A DNA stretch of 11,292 nt from Syntrophaceae bacterium UBA4810. Its GTDB lineage: Bacteria > Desulfobacterota > Syntrophia > Syntrophales > Smithellaceae. Under the pieces are notes generated by a model. It did no database searches. It was given only the letters and a program-made list of their open reading frames with translations, and was not told the origin of the DNA. Within the stretch, counting starts at the first letter, position 1. Each line of letters starts with the position of its first letter. Below are positions 1 through 7,470 of this stretch, piece after piece. The stretch is from NCBI GenBank assembly GCA_002402545.1, contig DHGA01000064.1, forward strand, positions 51,757 to 63,048, in the 5' to 3' direction. The position numbers were made by a program, and so were the translations under genes.

Positions 1-75
1 CAACAACCAGCCGATAGAACAAAGAAAGAAAAAGTAAAATTGCTCGACTCGGACTGAAGAGCTTGATTTTTTCAT
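1..75 (-). CDS. N-terminal fragment of an unidentified, probably membrane-associated protein (cut by the window edge)
   Basis: An open frame begins with ATG at 75..73, two bases after the msbA stop (TGA at 80..78), and stays open to the window edge. Only 25 residues are visible: a short basic and serine-rich start (MKKSSSS), then a hydrophobic, aromatic-rich stretch (QFYFFFLCSIGWLL) that looks like the start of a membrane anchor. Because of its tight spacing it is probably the next gene of the same operon. In related lipid A clusters the gene after msbA is often a DUF374-type lysophospholipid acyltransferase, a late acyltransferase, waaA or lpxK. The hydrophobic N-terminus fits an acyltransferase best, but the fragment is too short to identify. 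Confidence 0.55.
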   Translation of the reverse strand, partial: MKKSSSSVRVEQFYFFFLCSIGWLL

Positions 76-77
76 TA

Positions 78-1835
78 TCATTCCAAATCCTTTGCCAATC
101 GATCATTCCCGTTTCCGTTTTCCCTAAACTGCAAATTATACAGACGGTAATATTCGCCTTTTGTTGATAAAAGTTTTTCGTGCTTGCCTTCTTCGACAAT
201 TTCGCCGTTTACCAAAACAATAATTCTATCGGCGTTACGGATTGTGGAAAGCCGATGCGCGATAACCAGAGTTGTCCGGCCTTTCATAAGATTGTCTAGA
301 GCTTCCTGTACCTCTATTTCCGCTTCCGTGTCCAGCGATGATGTCGCTTCATCCAGAATCAGTATTGGAGAGTTTTTTAAAAGCGCGCGCGCTATGGAAA
401 TCCGTTGTTTCTCTCCACCGGAAATCTTTGTGCCTAATTCACCAATATTAGAATCGTAACCCTGGGGCAGGCGCATAATAAAATTATGGGCGTTAGCGGC
501 TTTAGCCGCCGCGATAATTTCTTCTTTCGTGCGCGCGATATCCCCGTAAGCGATATTCTTTTTAACCGTATCGTTAAAAAGAATAGTCTGCTGCGTAACT
601 ATCGCTATCTGCCCTCGCAATGAACTTAATGTAACATCGCGAATGTCGATGCCTTCAATTAAAATCCTCCCGGACGTAACATCATAAAACCGAGGAATTA
701 AATTAACCAGTGATGTTTTACCGCCGCCGCTCATTCCGACAAAAGCGACAACTTCACCAGTCTTTATGCGCAAATTAATGTTCTTTAAAACAGGTGTCGT
801 ATCGTAACAAAAAGTGACATTTTGAATATCGATACCTTGCGTAATTGGCGGCAATTCTCTGGCATTTGGCGTATCTTCAATATCAGGATCGCGATCGATT
901 ATGTTGAAAATCCTTTCGGCACCCGCAATACCCTGATTAATGGTATTATTAACATTCGTCAGGCGCTTTATCGGCTCATAAAGCATGAATAATGCGGCTA
1001 AAAAGGAAAAGAAGGTTCCAGGTGTGGAATGGCCATGGATAACATTATAGCCGCCATAAAAAATTATCGCCGCGATACCCAGGCCAGCTAAAAAATCCAT
1101 TACGGGGGTAGACATAGCATGTACGGAAACATACTTCATATTATACTTAAGAAGTCTTTCGGTTTCCGCGGCAAATCTTTCATTTTCATACTTTTCCATG
1201 CAAAAAGCTTTGACAATACGGGTGCCGGAAATTGTTTCCTGTAAAAGAGAGCTTAATGTGCCCATGGTCATTTGTGTTGATTTGGTAACCTTGCGCACTT
1301 TTTTGCCGAATTTGGAAATAGGGTAAATGGTCAGAGGAAAAACGACTATCGCGATAAGAGCCATCCGCCAGTCTGTATAAAATATTACTCCCACTAAGCC
1401 AATCAGCATAAAGCTATCTTTTATTAATGAGGTTATGGCCTCCGACGTAGCAGCTTGAACAGACTGAACATCATTGGTAATCCGTGACATCAGTAACCCC
1501 GTTGGATGATCGGCAAAAAAAGACAAAGACTGTTTTTGTATTTGCTCATAGAGCTTATTTCTTAAATTTTTGACAATGTTTAAGCCAATAGAACCCATCA
1601 AAACGGCTCGCCCATAATCGCATATACCCCGTAAAAGAAAAATGCCGATTACAGCAAAGGGAATCCATTTCAAAGCGGCCATATCTTTGTTCATAAATAT
1701 TTCGTCAATGGCCGGTTTAGAGATAAGCGGCAGGGCTGATTGCAAAGCGGCGACGAGGACCATTAAAATAGAGGCAAAAATAAACCGCCAATAGTATTCT
1801 CTGGACATTTTTAGCAACCGTTTAAATAATTCCAT
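78..1835 (-). CDS. msbA: MsbA-type lipid A export ABC transporter, ATP-binding/permease protein
   Basis: This 585-residue half-transporter fuses a six-helix membrane domain (about residues 15-300) to a C-terminal ATPase domain (about 335-575), the usual size and layout of MsbA. Visible ATPase motifs are Walker A GMSGGGKTS (367-375), Q-loop Gln415, signature ISGGEKQR (471-478), Walker B ILILDE (491-496), D-loop SSLD and the switch histidine in IAHR (His527). As a homodimer it would flip core-lipid A from the inner to the outer leaflet of the inner membrane. The position just after lpxB and next to the lipid A genes supports MsbA over a generic exporter. It starts 7 bases after the lpxB stop; the AGGAG upstream is only 2 bases from the ATG, unusually close, but this start gives the normal MsbA N-terminus. 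The C-terminal tail after residue 570 is polar and non-conserved in appearance. Confidence 0.93.
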   Translation of the reverse strand: MELFKRLLKMSREYYWRFIFASILMVLVAALQSALPLISKPAIDEIFMNKDMAALKWIPFAVIGIFLLRGICDYGRAVLMGSIGLNIVKNLRNKLYEQIQKQSLSFFADHPTGLLMSRITNDVQSVQAATSEAITSLIKDSFMLIGLVGVIFYTDWRMALIAIVVFPLTIYPISKFGKKVRKVTKSTQMTMGTLSSLLQETISGTRIVKAFCMEKYENERFAAETERLLKYNMKYVSVHAMSTPVMDFLAGLGIAAIIFYGGYNVIHGHSTPGTFFSFLAALFMLYEPIKRLTNVNNTINQGIAGAERIFNIIDRDPDIEDTPNARELPPITQGIDIQNVTFCYDTTPVLKNINLRIKTGEVVAFVGMSGGGKTSLVNLIPRFYDVTSGRILIEGIDIRDVTLSSLRGQIAIVTQQTILFNDTVKKNIAYGDIARTKEEIIAAAKAANAHNFIMRLPQGYDSNIGELGTKISGGEKQRISIARALLKNSPILILDEATSSLDTEAEIEVQEALDNLMKGRTTLVIAHRLSTIRNADRIIVLVNGEIVEEGKHEKLLSTKGEYYRLYNLQFRENGNGNDRLAKDLE

Positions 1836-1842
1836 ATCTCCT

Positions 1843-3024
1843 CTAAATCATTTCGCAGGCAATTTTTGCCGCTCTTGCCGTGGCGCCGGGATTACCAAGC
1901 TTGGCGCTAATCGCGGATAGTTCTTTTTTAATTTGTTCATATCTTTCGCTTTCCAAAATAGCAAGCGCTTCCGCGGCAATTTGCCGGCCATTAGCGTCTT
2001 TTTGAATGAATTCCGGCACGACTGTTTTGCCGGCAATAATATTAACCAGGCCGATATTTTCTACATTAATTACCAATCGGCCAATAAGATACGAAAGAAG
2101 AGATACCTTGTAAACAATAATCATGGGTACGCCCAAAAGGCCTGTCTCCAGCGTGGCTGTTCCTGAAGTAACGACAGCCAAATCACAGCAAAAAATGGCC
2201 TCATACGTACGCCCGGCGATTATTTTTATCTCGATATCGTATTTTGATATTATTTCATTGATGATTGTTTCATCGAGCGTATCGGCTTGGGGCAATATAA
2301 ACTGGGCGCTCTTGATATTCTTTTTCAGAATCTGCGCGGCTTGCATCATTTCCGGAAGCAATGATTTTATTTCCGCGGTTCTGCTTCCCGGCAGTAATCC
2401 TATGGTTGTTTTATCCTCGGATAAACCCAGCTTTCTTCTTGCCTCCACCTTGGAAACATTTACCTTAACTATATCCACCAATGGATGTCCAACGTAGCTT
2501 ACCCCAAAATTATTTTCTGCGTATAAATCAACTTCAAACGGCAAAATAACGGCCATTTTATCCACTAATTTCTTGATCTGCTTTATTCTTCCTTTGCGCC
2601 ATGCCCATACCTGCGGGCTGATATAATAAAATATCTTTATATTTCTTTTCTTAGCCTGCCGGGCAACGATATTCAAATTAAAATCTGGAAAATCAATTAA
2701 AATAACCAAAGCAGGCTTCAAAGCATCCAGTTTATCTTTAAGTTTTTTAATTATCTTAAAAAAATTGCTTAATTTTGATAAAACTTCTGTTAATCCGACA
2801 ACAGATATCTTGGCCGCGTCGGCAATTAATTCAACCCCGGCTTCTTTTAATTTATTTCCGCCAATACCGTAAAAGCAAAGGTCAGGATAAATATTGAGCA
2901 TTTCTTTTACCAGGTCTGCTCCATACATATCTCCCGAAGCCTCACCGGCGACGATAAAAATATTTCTATTACCCTCATTTAAATTATCGTTTAAGGGGAG
3001 TGTGTCCTTTTTCTTAAAAAGCAT
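1843..3024 (-). CDS. lpxB: Lipid-A-disaccharide synthase
   Basis: LpxB is a family GT19 glycosyltransferase. It joins a UDP-2,3-diacylglucosamine to a 2,3-diacylglucosamine 1-phosphate (lipid X), releasing UDP and forming the beta-1,6 disaccharide of lipid A on the inner face of the inner membrane. The 393 residues show the family hallmarks: AGEASGD (26-32), the acidic IDFPDFN motif (110-116, with Asp111), SPQVWAW (136-142), GLLPGSR (209-215) and SGTATLE (287-293). The length is slightly above the usual 370-385 because about 20 polar residues precede the conserved start. No in-frame ATG, GTG or TTG lies between Met1 and Met33, so the extension appears real. The start lies 11 bases inside the end of gnnB with no clear Shine-Dalgarno sequence, which suggests translational coupling. 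If GnnA and GnnB act as predicted, its substrates would carry two N-linked chains per sugar. Confidence 0.96.
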   Translation of the reverse strand: MLFKKKDTLPLNDNLNEGNRNIFIVAGEASGDMYGADLVKEMLNIYPDLCFYGIGGNKLKEAGVELIADAAKISVVGLTEVLSKLSNFFKIIKKLKDKLDALKPALVILIDFPDFNLNIVARQAKKRNIKIFYYISPQVWAWRKGRIKQIKKLVDKMAVILPFEVDLYAENNFGVSYVGHPLVDIVKVNVSKVEARRKLGLSEDKTTIGLLPGSRTAEIKSLLPEMMQAAQILKKNIKSAQFILPQADTLDETIINEIISKYDIEIKIIAGRTYEAIFCCDLAVVTSGTATLETGLLGVPMIIVYKVSLLSYLIGRLVINVENIGLVNIIAGKTVVPEFIQKDANGRQIAAEALAILESERYEQIKKELSAISAKLGNPGATARAAKIACEMI

Positions 3025-4108
3025 TGTTGATTACGCCGGCAATTATTTTTATTTCTTCTTCACCCAACTCGGGAAACATGGGAAGGGATAAAACCTCGTC
3101 CGCGCAGGCTTCAGCCTGGGGCAAACTGTCTTTTAAATTATAGCGGCTAAGAAAAGCTTCCTGCAGGTGCAGAGGAACCGGATAATAAATAGCAGAGGAA
3201 ATATTATTTTGCCCAAGAGTGGCAGATAATCTATCGCGGTATTTTGTTCTTATCGTAAATTGATGATAAACATGCTCGCATCCCAAAGCGGTGGAAGGCA
3301 GAATAATCTCTTTTTTATTTATCGCAGAGCAATAGGCCGCGGCATTGCGCCGCCGCGCTTCGTTGTATTCATCAATCCTTTTTAATTTGACGCGAACAAT
3401 CGCCGCCTGAATTTCATCAAGTCGGCTGTTGTACCCTACCAGATGATGGTAGTAGCGCTTAGAACTTCCATGATTGCGCAGCATTCTGATACGCTCGGCT
3501 ATTTTTTCTTCCTTTGTAATAATCATGCCGCCATCGCCGTAGCCGGCCAAATTTTTACTGGGGAAAAAACTGAAGCAGCCGACATCTCCTATCGATCCAA
3601 CTTTTCGCCCTTTGTATTTAGCTCCAAAAGCCTGCGCGCAGTCTTCAATTACTTTGAGATTATTTTCGCGGGCGATATCCATAATCGGGTCCATGTCCGC
3701 CGGATGGCCGAATAAATGCACCGGAATAATCGCTTTGGTCTTGGCAGTAATTTTCGCCTTGATTTGCGAACAATCCAGGTTAAAGGTATCAGGGCAGATA
3801 TCCACAAAAACAGGAACGGCGTTGAGTAGCGCCACCACTTCCGCCGTGGCAATAAATGTAAAAGGCGTGGTTATTACCTCGTCGCCTTCCTTTATATCGC
3901 AGGCGCGCAGCGCTAAAAGCAAGGCATCCGTACCGTTAGCCACGCTTACTGCATACGATAAACCATGATAAGCAGCTATTTCTTCTTCAAGCTTTCCTAC
4001 GTTTGGCCCCAAAATATACTGGGCACTTTCCAAAACATCGGCCACCGCGGCATCAATTTCACTTTTTAGGGCATGGTACTGCCTTTTTAAATCCACCATT
4101 GGTATCAT
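3014..4108 (-). CDS. gnnB: DegT/DnrJ/EryC1 family PLP aminotransferase, probable UDP-GlcNAc 3-ketone transaminase GnnB
   Basis: This is a 364-residue sugar-nucleotide aminotransferase of the DegT/DnrJ/EryC1/StrS family. Visible PLP-site features are ANGTDAL (58-64, phosphate binding), IEDCAQA (154-160, with Asp156 expected at the pyridine nitrogen) and SFFPSKNL (180-187), whose Lys185 should form the Schiff base. NSRLDEIQAA (227-236) is also typical. Its lpxA-gnnA-gnnB-lpxB setting matches GnnB, which transaminates the 3-keto product of GnnA, with glutamate as amino donor, to UDP-GlcNAc3N. The start overlaps the gnnA stop by one base (TAATG), so the two are probably made in equal amounts; Met4 is an alternative start. 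Relatives such as WbpE/WlbC make 3-amino sugars for O-antigen, so the family alone does not settle the substrate; the lipid A context does most of the work. Family membership is certain, the GnnB role likely. Confidence 0.8.
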   Translation of the reverse strand: MIPMVDLKRQYHALKSEIDAAVADVLESAQYILGPNVGKLEEEIAAYHGLSYAVSVANGTDALLLALRACDIKEGDEVITTPFTFIATAEVVALLNAVPVFVDICPDTFNLDCSQIKAKITAKTKAIIPVHLFGHPADMDPIMDIARENNLKVIEDCAQAFGAKYKGRKVGSIGDVGCFSFFPSKNLAGYGDGGMIITKEEKIAERIRMLRNHGSSKRYYHHLVGYNSRLDEIQAAIVRVKLKRIDEYNEARRRNAAAYCSAINKKEIILPSTALGCEHVYHQFTIRTKYRDRLSATLGQNNISSAIYYPVPLHLQEAFLSRYNLKDSLPQAEACADEVLSLPMFPELGEEEIKIIAGVINNAF

Positions 4109-5064
4109 TAATATAAAACCTCGGAAGTTTTCATTTTATCGACAATTTCAATAGCCAGATTTAGAGATTCACGCGCGTCCTCGCCTGAAACAAGCGGTTT
4201 GGTACGGTTACACACCGCTTCAACGAAGGAACGAATTTCCTCTTCCAGCGGATCATGGCTGCCAACTTCAATATTGTTTTGAACTATTTGCTGCCGGCCT
4301 TCTGAATTTATTATTTTATTGAGGGATAAAATTTCTCGTTTCTGGCAATCAACAGAGTGATAACCCTCCGGGCTGAAAAAACGTATCTTTTGCATCGTTT
4401 TGGCGCTAATGCGGCTGGCAGTAATATTGGCGATACAGCCACAGTCAAAAGATATTCTAACATTGGAAATATCAATTTTGTCAGAAAGAACCGGAACGCC
4501 GACAGCGTCTAAAGATTTGACTTGGGAATTAACGAATTTCAGAATAATATCCAAATCGTGAATCATCAAATCCAGAACAACATCCACATCCGTTCCGCGT
4601 TCAAAAAAAGGATGAAGGCGGTGAACTTCGATAAAAACCGGTCTGGTGATGACTTTTTCCAGCGCCATAACGGCGGGATTAAATCTTTCCACAAATCCGA
4701 CTTGTAAAATCAGATTTTTTTTGCGCGCCAAATCAATGAGCCTATCCGCTTCGCTAACAGTAGAGCAAATAGGTTTTTCAATTAAAACATCAATGCCTGC
4801 CGCCAGAAAATCAGCCGCCACTTTGAAATGCTCTCCGGTAGGAACGGCAATGCTCACCGCATCAACTTTATCAAGCAAATCGCGGTAATCCGCAGAAGCA
4901 AAGCAACCGTAATTTTTTGCCGCCTCCTGCGCGTGTTCCAGTATTGTATCGGCCACGCCGACAATTTCACAATTGTCCAGTTTCCGGTATTTTTGCAAAT
5001 GATATTTGCCCAAATGGCCAATACCAACTACACCGATTTTTATATTCTTTTTTTCTGCGGGCAT
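4108..5064 (-). CDS. gnnA: Gfo/Idh/MocA family oxidoreductase, probable UDP-GlcNAc 3-dehydrogenase GnnA
   Basis: A 318-residue NAD(P)-dependent sugar oxidoreductase of the Gfo/Idh/MocA family. The N-terminal Rossmann fold has the glycine motif GVVGIGHLG (11-19), followed by the EKP motif (96-98), where Lys97 is the usual catalytic lysine, and DLMIHDLDI (165-173), where His169 and Asp170 sit at the expected substrate-binding position. The second half is the alpha/beta substrate domain. The predicted reaction is oxidation of the 3-hydroxyl of UDP-GlcNAc to a ketone, which GnnB then aminates. It starts one base after the lpxA stop and overlaps gnnB by one base. Some related bacteria carry a Gfo/Idh gene at this spot without an aminotransferase partner; here the partner is present, which strengthens the GnnA reading. 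An O-antigen WbpB/WlbA-like activity is the main alternative. Confidence 0.8.
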   Translation of the reverse strand: MPAEKKNIKIGVVGIGHLGKYHLQKYRKLDNCEIVGVADTILEHAQEAAKNYGCFASADYRDLLDKVDAVSIAVPTGEHFKVAADFLAAGIDVLIEKPICSTVSEADRLIDLARKKNLILQVGFVERFNPAVMALEKVITRPVFIEVHRLHPFFERGTDVDVVLDLMIHDLDIILKFVNSQVKSLDAVGVPVLSDKIDISNVRISFDCGCIANITASRISAKTMQKIRFFSPEGYHSVDCQKREILSLNKIINSEGRQQIVQNNIEVGSHDPLEEEIRSFVEAVCNRTKPLVSGEDARESLNLAIEIVDKMKTSEVLY

Positions 5065-5065
5065 T

Positions 5066-5839
5066 TTAACGGCAAGTACCCCTTTTTGATTCTCTAATGA
5101 ATTGCAAAAAATGTATTACTTCTGGAATATCTTCAGCTTCCTCATGGGCTTTTTTCAGGGCGTCTTCCAAGAGAAGCTTTGAACGAAAAATAGTTTGATA
5201 AGCTTTTTTTATGCCGTTTATCGTTTTTTCCGGAAAATTTCTCCTTTTTAGCCCGATTAAATTCAGTCCGAAAAGTTTCGCGTGATTTCCCGCAACCATA
5301 GTGTAGGGGGGAACATCCTTTACTACCGCGGATGCACCGCCGATAATGCAATGCGCTCCGATATTGCTGAACTGGTGTATCCCGGACAAGCCGCCAATTA
5401 TCGCGTAATCTTCCACTCTAACATGCCCGGCCAAAGTCGCGGCATTGGCCATAACAACATGACTTCCGACTTTACAATTATGGGCGACATGGCAATAGGA
5501 CATAATCATGTTATTATCGCCGATAGAAGTTATTCCGTCTTCCGCCGCGGTCGCCCGATGAATAGTGACAAATTCCCGTATAATGTTGAATTTGCCGATC
5601 ACCAAAAAAGTCTTTTCTCCGCTGTATTTTAAATCCTGCGGCGGAGCGCCTATAGAACAAAATTGATGGATGTGACAACTTTCACCAATTTGGGTGCTAC
5701 TTTCAATTACAACATGCGGACCAATGATTACATTCTTTCCAATCTTGACGTCCGGACCGATAATAGAATAAGCGCCTACTTCCACTCCATGGTCTAGCTT
5801 AGCATCCGCGTCAATAATCGCTGTGGTATGAATTTTCAT
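5066..5839 (-). CDS. lpxA: Acyl-ACP:UDP-GlcNAc (or UDP-GlcNAc3N) acyltransferase LpxA
   Basis: LpxA performs the first acylation of lipid A synthesis, moving a 3-hydroxyacyl chain from acyl carrier protein to position 3 of the UDP-sugar in the cytoplasm. The 257 residues begin with hexapeptide repeats forming a left-handed beta helix (about 1-190) and end with a helical domain that includes GLKRRNF (196-202), typical of LpxA. HVAHNC (117-122) supplies the catalytic base His120, equivalent to E. coli His125; His139 and HQF (155-157) match other active-site positions. PPQDLKY (66-72) is the conserved loop. Gly168 aligns with E. coli Gly173, the chain-length ruler that permits long (C14) chains. 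With gnnA and gnnB directly downstream, the acceptor may be the 3-amino analogue, giving an amide bond. The start is 4 bases after the lpxD stop, with AGG about 8 bases upstream of the ATG. Confidence 0.96.
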   Translation of the reverse strand: MKIHTTAIIDADAKLDHGVEVGAYSIIGPDVKIGKNVIIGPHVVIESSTQIGESCHIHQFCSIGAPPQDLKYSGEKTFLVIGKFNIIREFVTIHRATAAEDGITSIGDNNMIMSYCHVAHNCKVGSHVVMANAATLAGHVRVEDYAIIGGLSGIHQFSNIGAHCIIGGASAVVKDVPPYTMVAGNHAKLFGLNLIGLKRRNFPEKTINGIKKAYQTIFRSKLLLEDALKKAHEEAEDIPEVIHFLQFIRESKRGTCR

Positions 5840-5843
5840 GCAT

Positions 5844-6890
5844 CTAACCTGCTTTTGAACTTTTGCTGATTTTATCTTCTAACTCTTCTATTTTTCTGAC
5901 CAATCTGTCTATGGTTACTTTCATTTCAGGCAATTTGCTCTGGCAGGCTTCGCTTTTGAGCCACAACTTATAAGACATTTGCGGCCTGCCTCCGACAATT
6001 TCCCCCGGCGCAATGTCTTTATGTATCTTTGAAGCAGCTCCAATCATGACATTATCGCCGATATTTATATGGCCAACCATGCCCGTCTGGCCGCCGACAA
6101 TCACACTTTTACCCAGCTTGGTGCTTCCGGAAATACCCACCATCGCGGCGAGCACCGAATTTTCGCCAATGACAACATTGTGCGCGATTTGCACAAGATT
6201 ATCGATCTTGACATTTCGCCCAATCCAGGTTTTCCCCAATGTCGCGCGGTCAATCGTGCTGTTGGCTCCGATTTCCACATCGTCATCTATCTGCACAATG
6301 CCAACTTGCGGAATTTTACTGTTCTCTTTGCCCGGGTTAGCAAAACCAAGCCCATCCGCCCCGATTACCACACCGGAATGCAAAATCACTCTTTTGCCGA
6401 TAATACAGGAATGATAAATGGTGACATTGGCGTAAATTACCGAATCTTCGCCAATGGAAACATCTCGCCCGATATAAGCGCCGGGATAAATAACCGCGCC
6501 TTTTTCAATTTTCGCGCCTTGGCTGATAAACGCCTGCGGAAAAATATTCGCCTGGTCAGAAACAACCGCGCCTTTTTCAATGTAAGCTTCCGGGCTAACG
6601 CCTTTTTGCCCATGTTCCAGTGGATAAAAAAGGTGTAATAACTTTCCGAAAGCGGCGTAAGGGTCTTTAACCACAACCAGGTTTTTGCCTTCCGCTTCTG
6701 TCTGCGGCGGCACGATGATCGCGGACGCGCCGGTCGTATTTAGCTGCTTTAAATATTTCCTGTTGGCAAGAAATGTAATATCCCCATTTTTAGCCTCATC
6801 GATGGGGCGGATATTTTTGATCACGGTATCCGCCGCACCGATAAGTTTTCCTTCTAAAAATCGGGCTATTTCCTCCAGTGTCATTTTCAT
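5844..6890 (-). CDS. lpxD: UDP-3-acyl-glucosamine N-acyltransferase LpxD
   Basis: LpxD adds the second 3-hydroxyacyl chain, to the 2-amino group of the LpxC product, giving UDP-2,3-diacylglucosamine. The 348 residues show the usual three parts: an N-terminal uridine-binding domain (about 1-95, with [10 protein letters not shown] at 38-47), a hexapeptide-repeat left-handed beta helix (about 98-300) and a C-terminal helical region (301-348). GADGLGF (177-183) is diagnostic, and QIAHNV (234-239) contains the catalytic His237, equivalent to E. coli His239; His274 matches a second conserved position. It lies 12 bases after skp. No strong Shine-Dalgarno sequence is visible before the ATG, and Met3 is an alternative start. 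The fabZ gene that often follows lpxD is absent; lpxA comes next. Confidence 0.96.
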   Translation of the reverse strand: MKMTLEEIARFLEGKLIGAADTVIKNIRPIDEAKNGDITFLANRKYLKQLNTTGASAIIVPPQTEAEGKNLVVVKDPYAAFGKLLHLFYPLEHGQKGVSPEAYIEKGAVVSDQANIFPQAFISQGAKIEKGAVIYPGAYIGRDVSIGEDSVIYANVTIYHSCIIGKRVILHSGVVIGADGLGFANPGKENSKIPQVGIVQIDDDVEIGANSTIDRATLGKTWIGRNVKIDNLVQIAHNVVIGENSVLAAMVGISGSTKLGKSVIVGGQTGMVGHINIGDNVMIGAASKIHKDIAPGEIVGGRPQMSYKLWLKSEACQSKLPEMKVTIDRLVRKIEELEDKISKSSKAG

Positions 6891-6902
6891 TTAACTACAT
6901 TT

Positions 6903-7418
6903 TTATCTTTTGTTGAATTCATCCACGACTTTTTTACTTATGTCTTTGGATTTATCAAAATAAGGCACCGGCATAGTTGCCACGTCCACAATTAAGGTAT
7001 ATTTTTCTTTTTCCCCAATAGAACGGACGATTTTCATTATATCCGGCATTAGTTTCTGAAAGACTTCCTGGTCTTTCTTCTGGAGCTCTTCGTTGGAATC
7101 ATTAACCAATATCTGATAACTACGCAATTTTTTCTGGTATGCGGTTTCTTTTTCTGCACGCGCGCTGGCGGTCATGACAGAACTTTTTTTATCCAGATCG
7201 TCTTTCATCGCTTTAAGTTCTCTTTCCATCGCGGTAATTTCCGCCTGTTTACGGTCCGCTATTCTTTTCATTTCATCGCCAGCTTTTTTGCCGGCATTGG
7301 ATGTCTGGATTACCTCTCTCATGTTGATAAAACCAATTTTATCCTGCGCATAAGAACTGACACTCCACGTGAAAATTAACACCGCAACTCCCAGAACTAC
7401 AAAAATATTCTTTCTCAT
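6903..7418 (-). CDS. skp: Periplasmic chaperone Skp/OmpH family protein
   Basis: A 171-residue secreted protein of the OmpH/Skp family, which holds unfolded outer-membrane proteins in the periplasm and passes them to the Bam complex. A Sec signal peptide covers residues 1-24, with probable cleavage after SYA; the mature protein opens with QDKIGFINMREVI, the first beta strand typical of the family. Residues about 40-125 are rich in Lys, Glu, Asp and Ala and should form the long coiled-coil arms of the trimer. The C-terminal part (KYTLIVDVA and onward) completes the trimerisation body. The length is close to E. coli Skp (161). AGGAG lies 8 bases before the ATG, the clearest ribosome binding site in the window. 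The bamA-skp-lpxD order is widely conserved. Confidence 0.93.
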   Translation of the reverse strand: MRKNIFVVLGVAVLIFTWSVSSYAQDKIGFINMREVIQTSNAGKKAGDEMKRIADRKQAEITAMERELKAMKDDLDKKSSVMTASARAEKETAYQKKLRSYQILVNDSNEELQKKDQEVFQKLMPDIMKIVRSIGEKEKYTLIVDVATMPVPYFDKSKDISKKVVDEFNKR

Positions 7419-7444
7419 GATTTAATCTCCTGTTTATTTATTCG

Positions 7445-7462
7445 CGGATAATTGTTTATCCG
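7445..7462. other. Perfect stem-loop in the bamA-skp gap
   Basis: CGGATAA (7445-7451) and TTATCCG (7456-7462) are perfect inverted copies, giving a 7-bp stem with a 4-base loop. This is in the 52-base bamA-skp gap, the largest in the operon. In the transcribed (minus) direction no T-run follows, so it is not a normal terminator for bamA; it could mark mRNA processing or 3'-end protection. Read on the plus strand it is followed by TTTTT, so it could stop antisense transcription. A role is not established. Confidence 0.45.
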
Positions 7463-7470
7463 TTTTTACA

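Noticed and set aside
2123..2497. Plus-strand open frame of 124 codons within lpxB
   Set aside because: It is fully antisense to the conserved C-terminal half of lpxB; the hydrophobic product reflects the complement of lpxB codons.
3014..5064. gnnA/gnnB as O-antigen UDP-diacetamido-sugar genes (wbpB/wbpE type)
   Set aside because: No O-antigen, glycosyltransferase or N-acetyltransferase (wbpD-like) genes accompany them, and they are embedded with overlaps between lpxA and lpxB. Kept as an alternative, not preferred.
6069..6638. Plus-strand open frame of 189 codons inside lpxD
   Set aside because: It lies wholly antisense to lpxD, whose hexapeptide repeats and catalytic motifs are clear; the predicted product resembles no family I know and repeats only because lpxD repeats.
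5066..6890. lpxA and lpxD hexapeptide regions as DNA tandem repeats
   Set aside because: The periodicity is at the protein level (left-handed beta helix); the DNA units are diverged and not a nucleotide repeat array.
7445..7462. Rho-independent terminator for bamA
   Set aside because: In the direction of transcription the stem is followed by CGAATAAATAAAC rather than a T-run, and skp follows within the same apparent operon.
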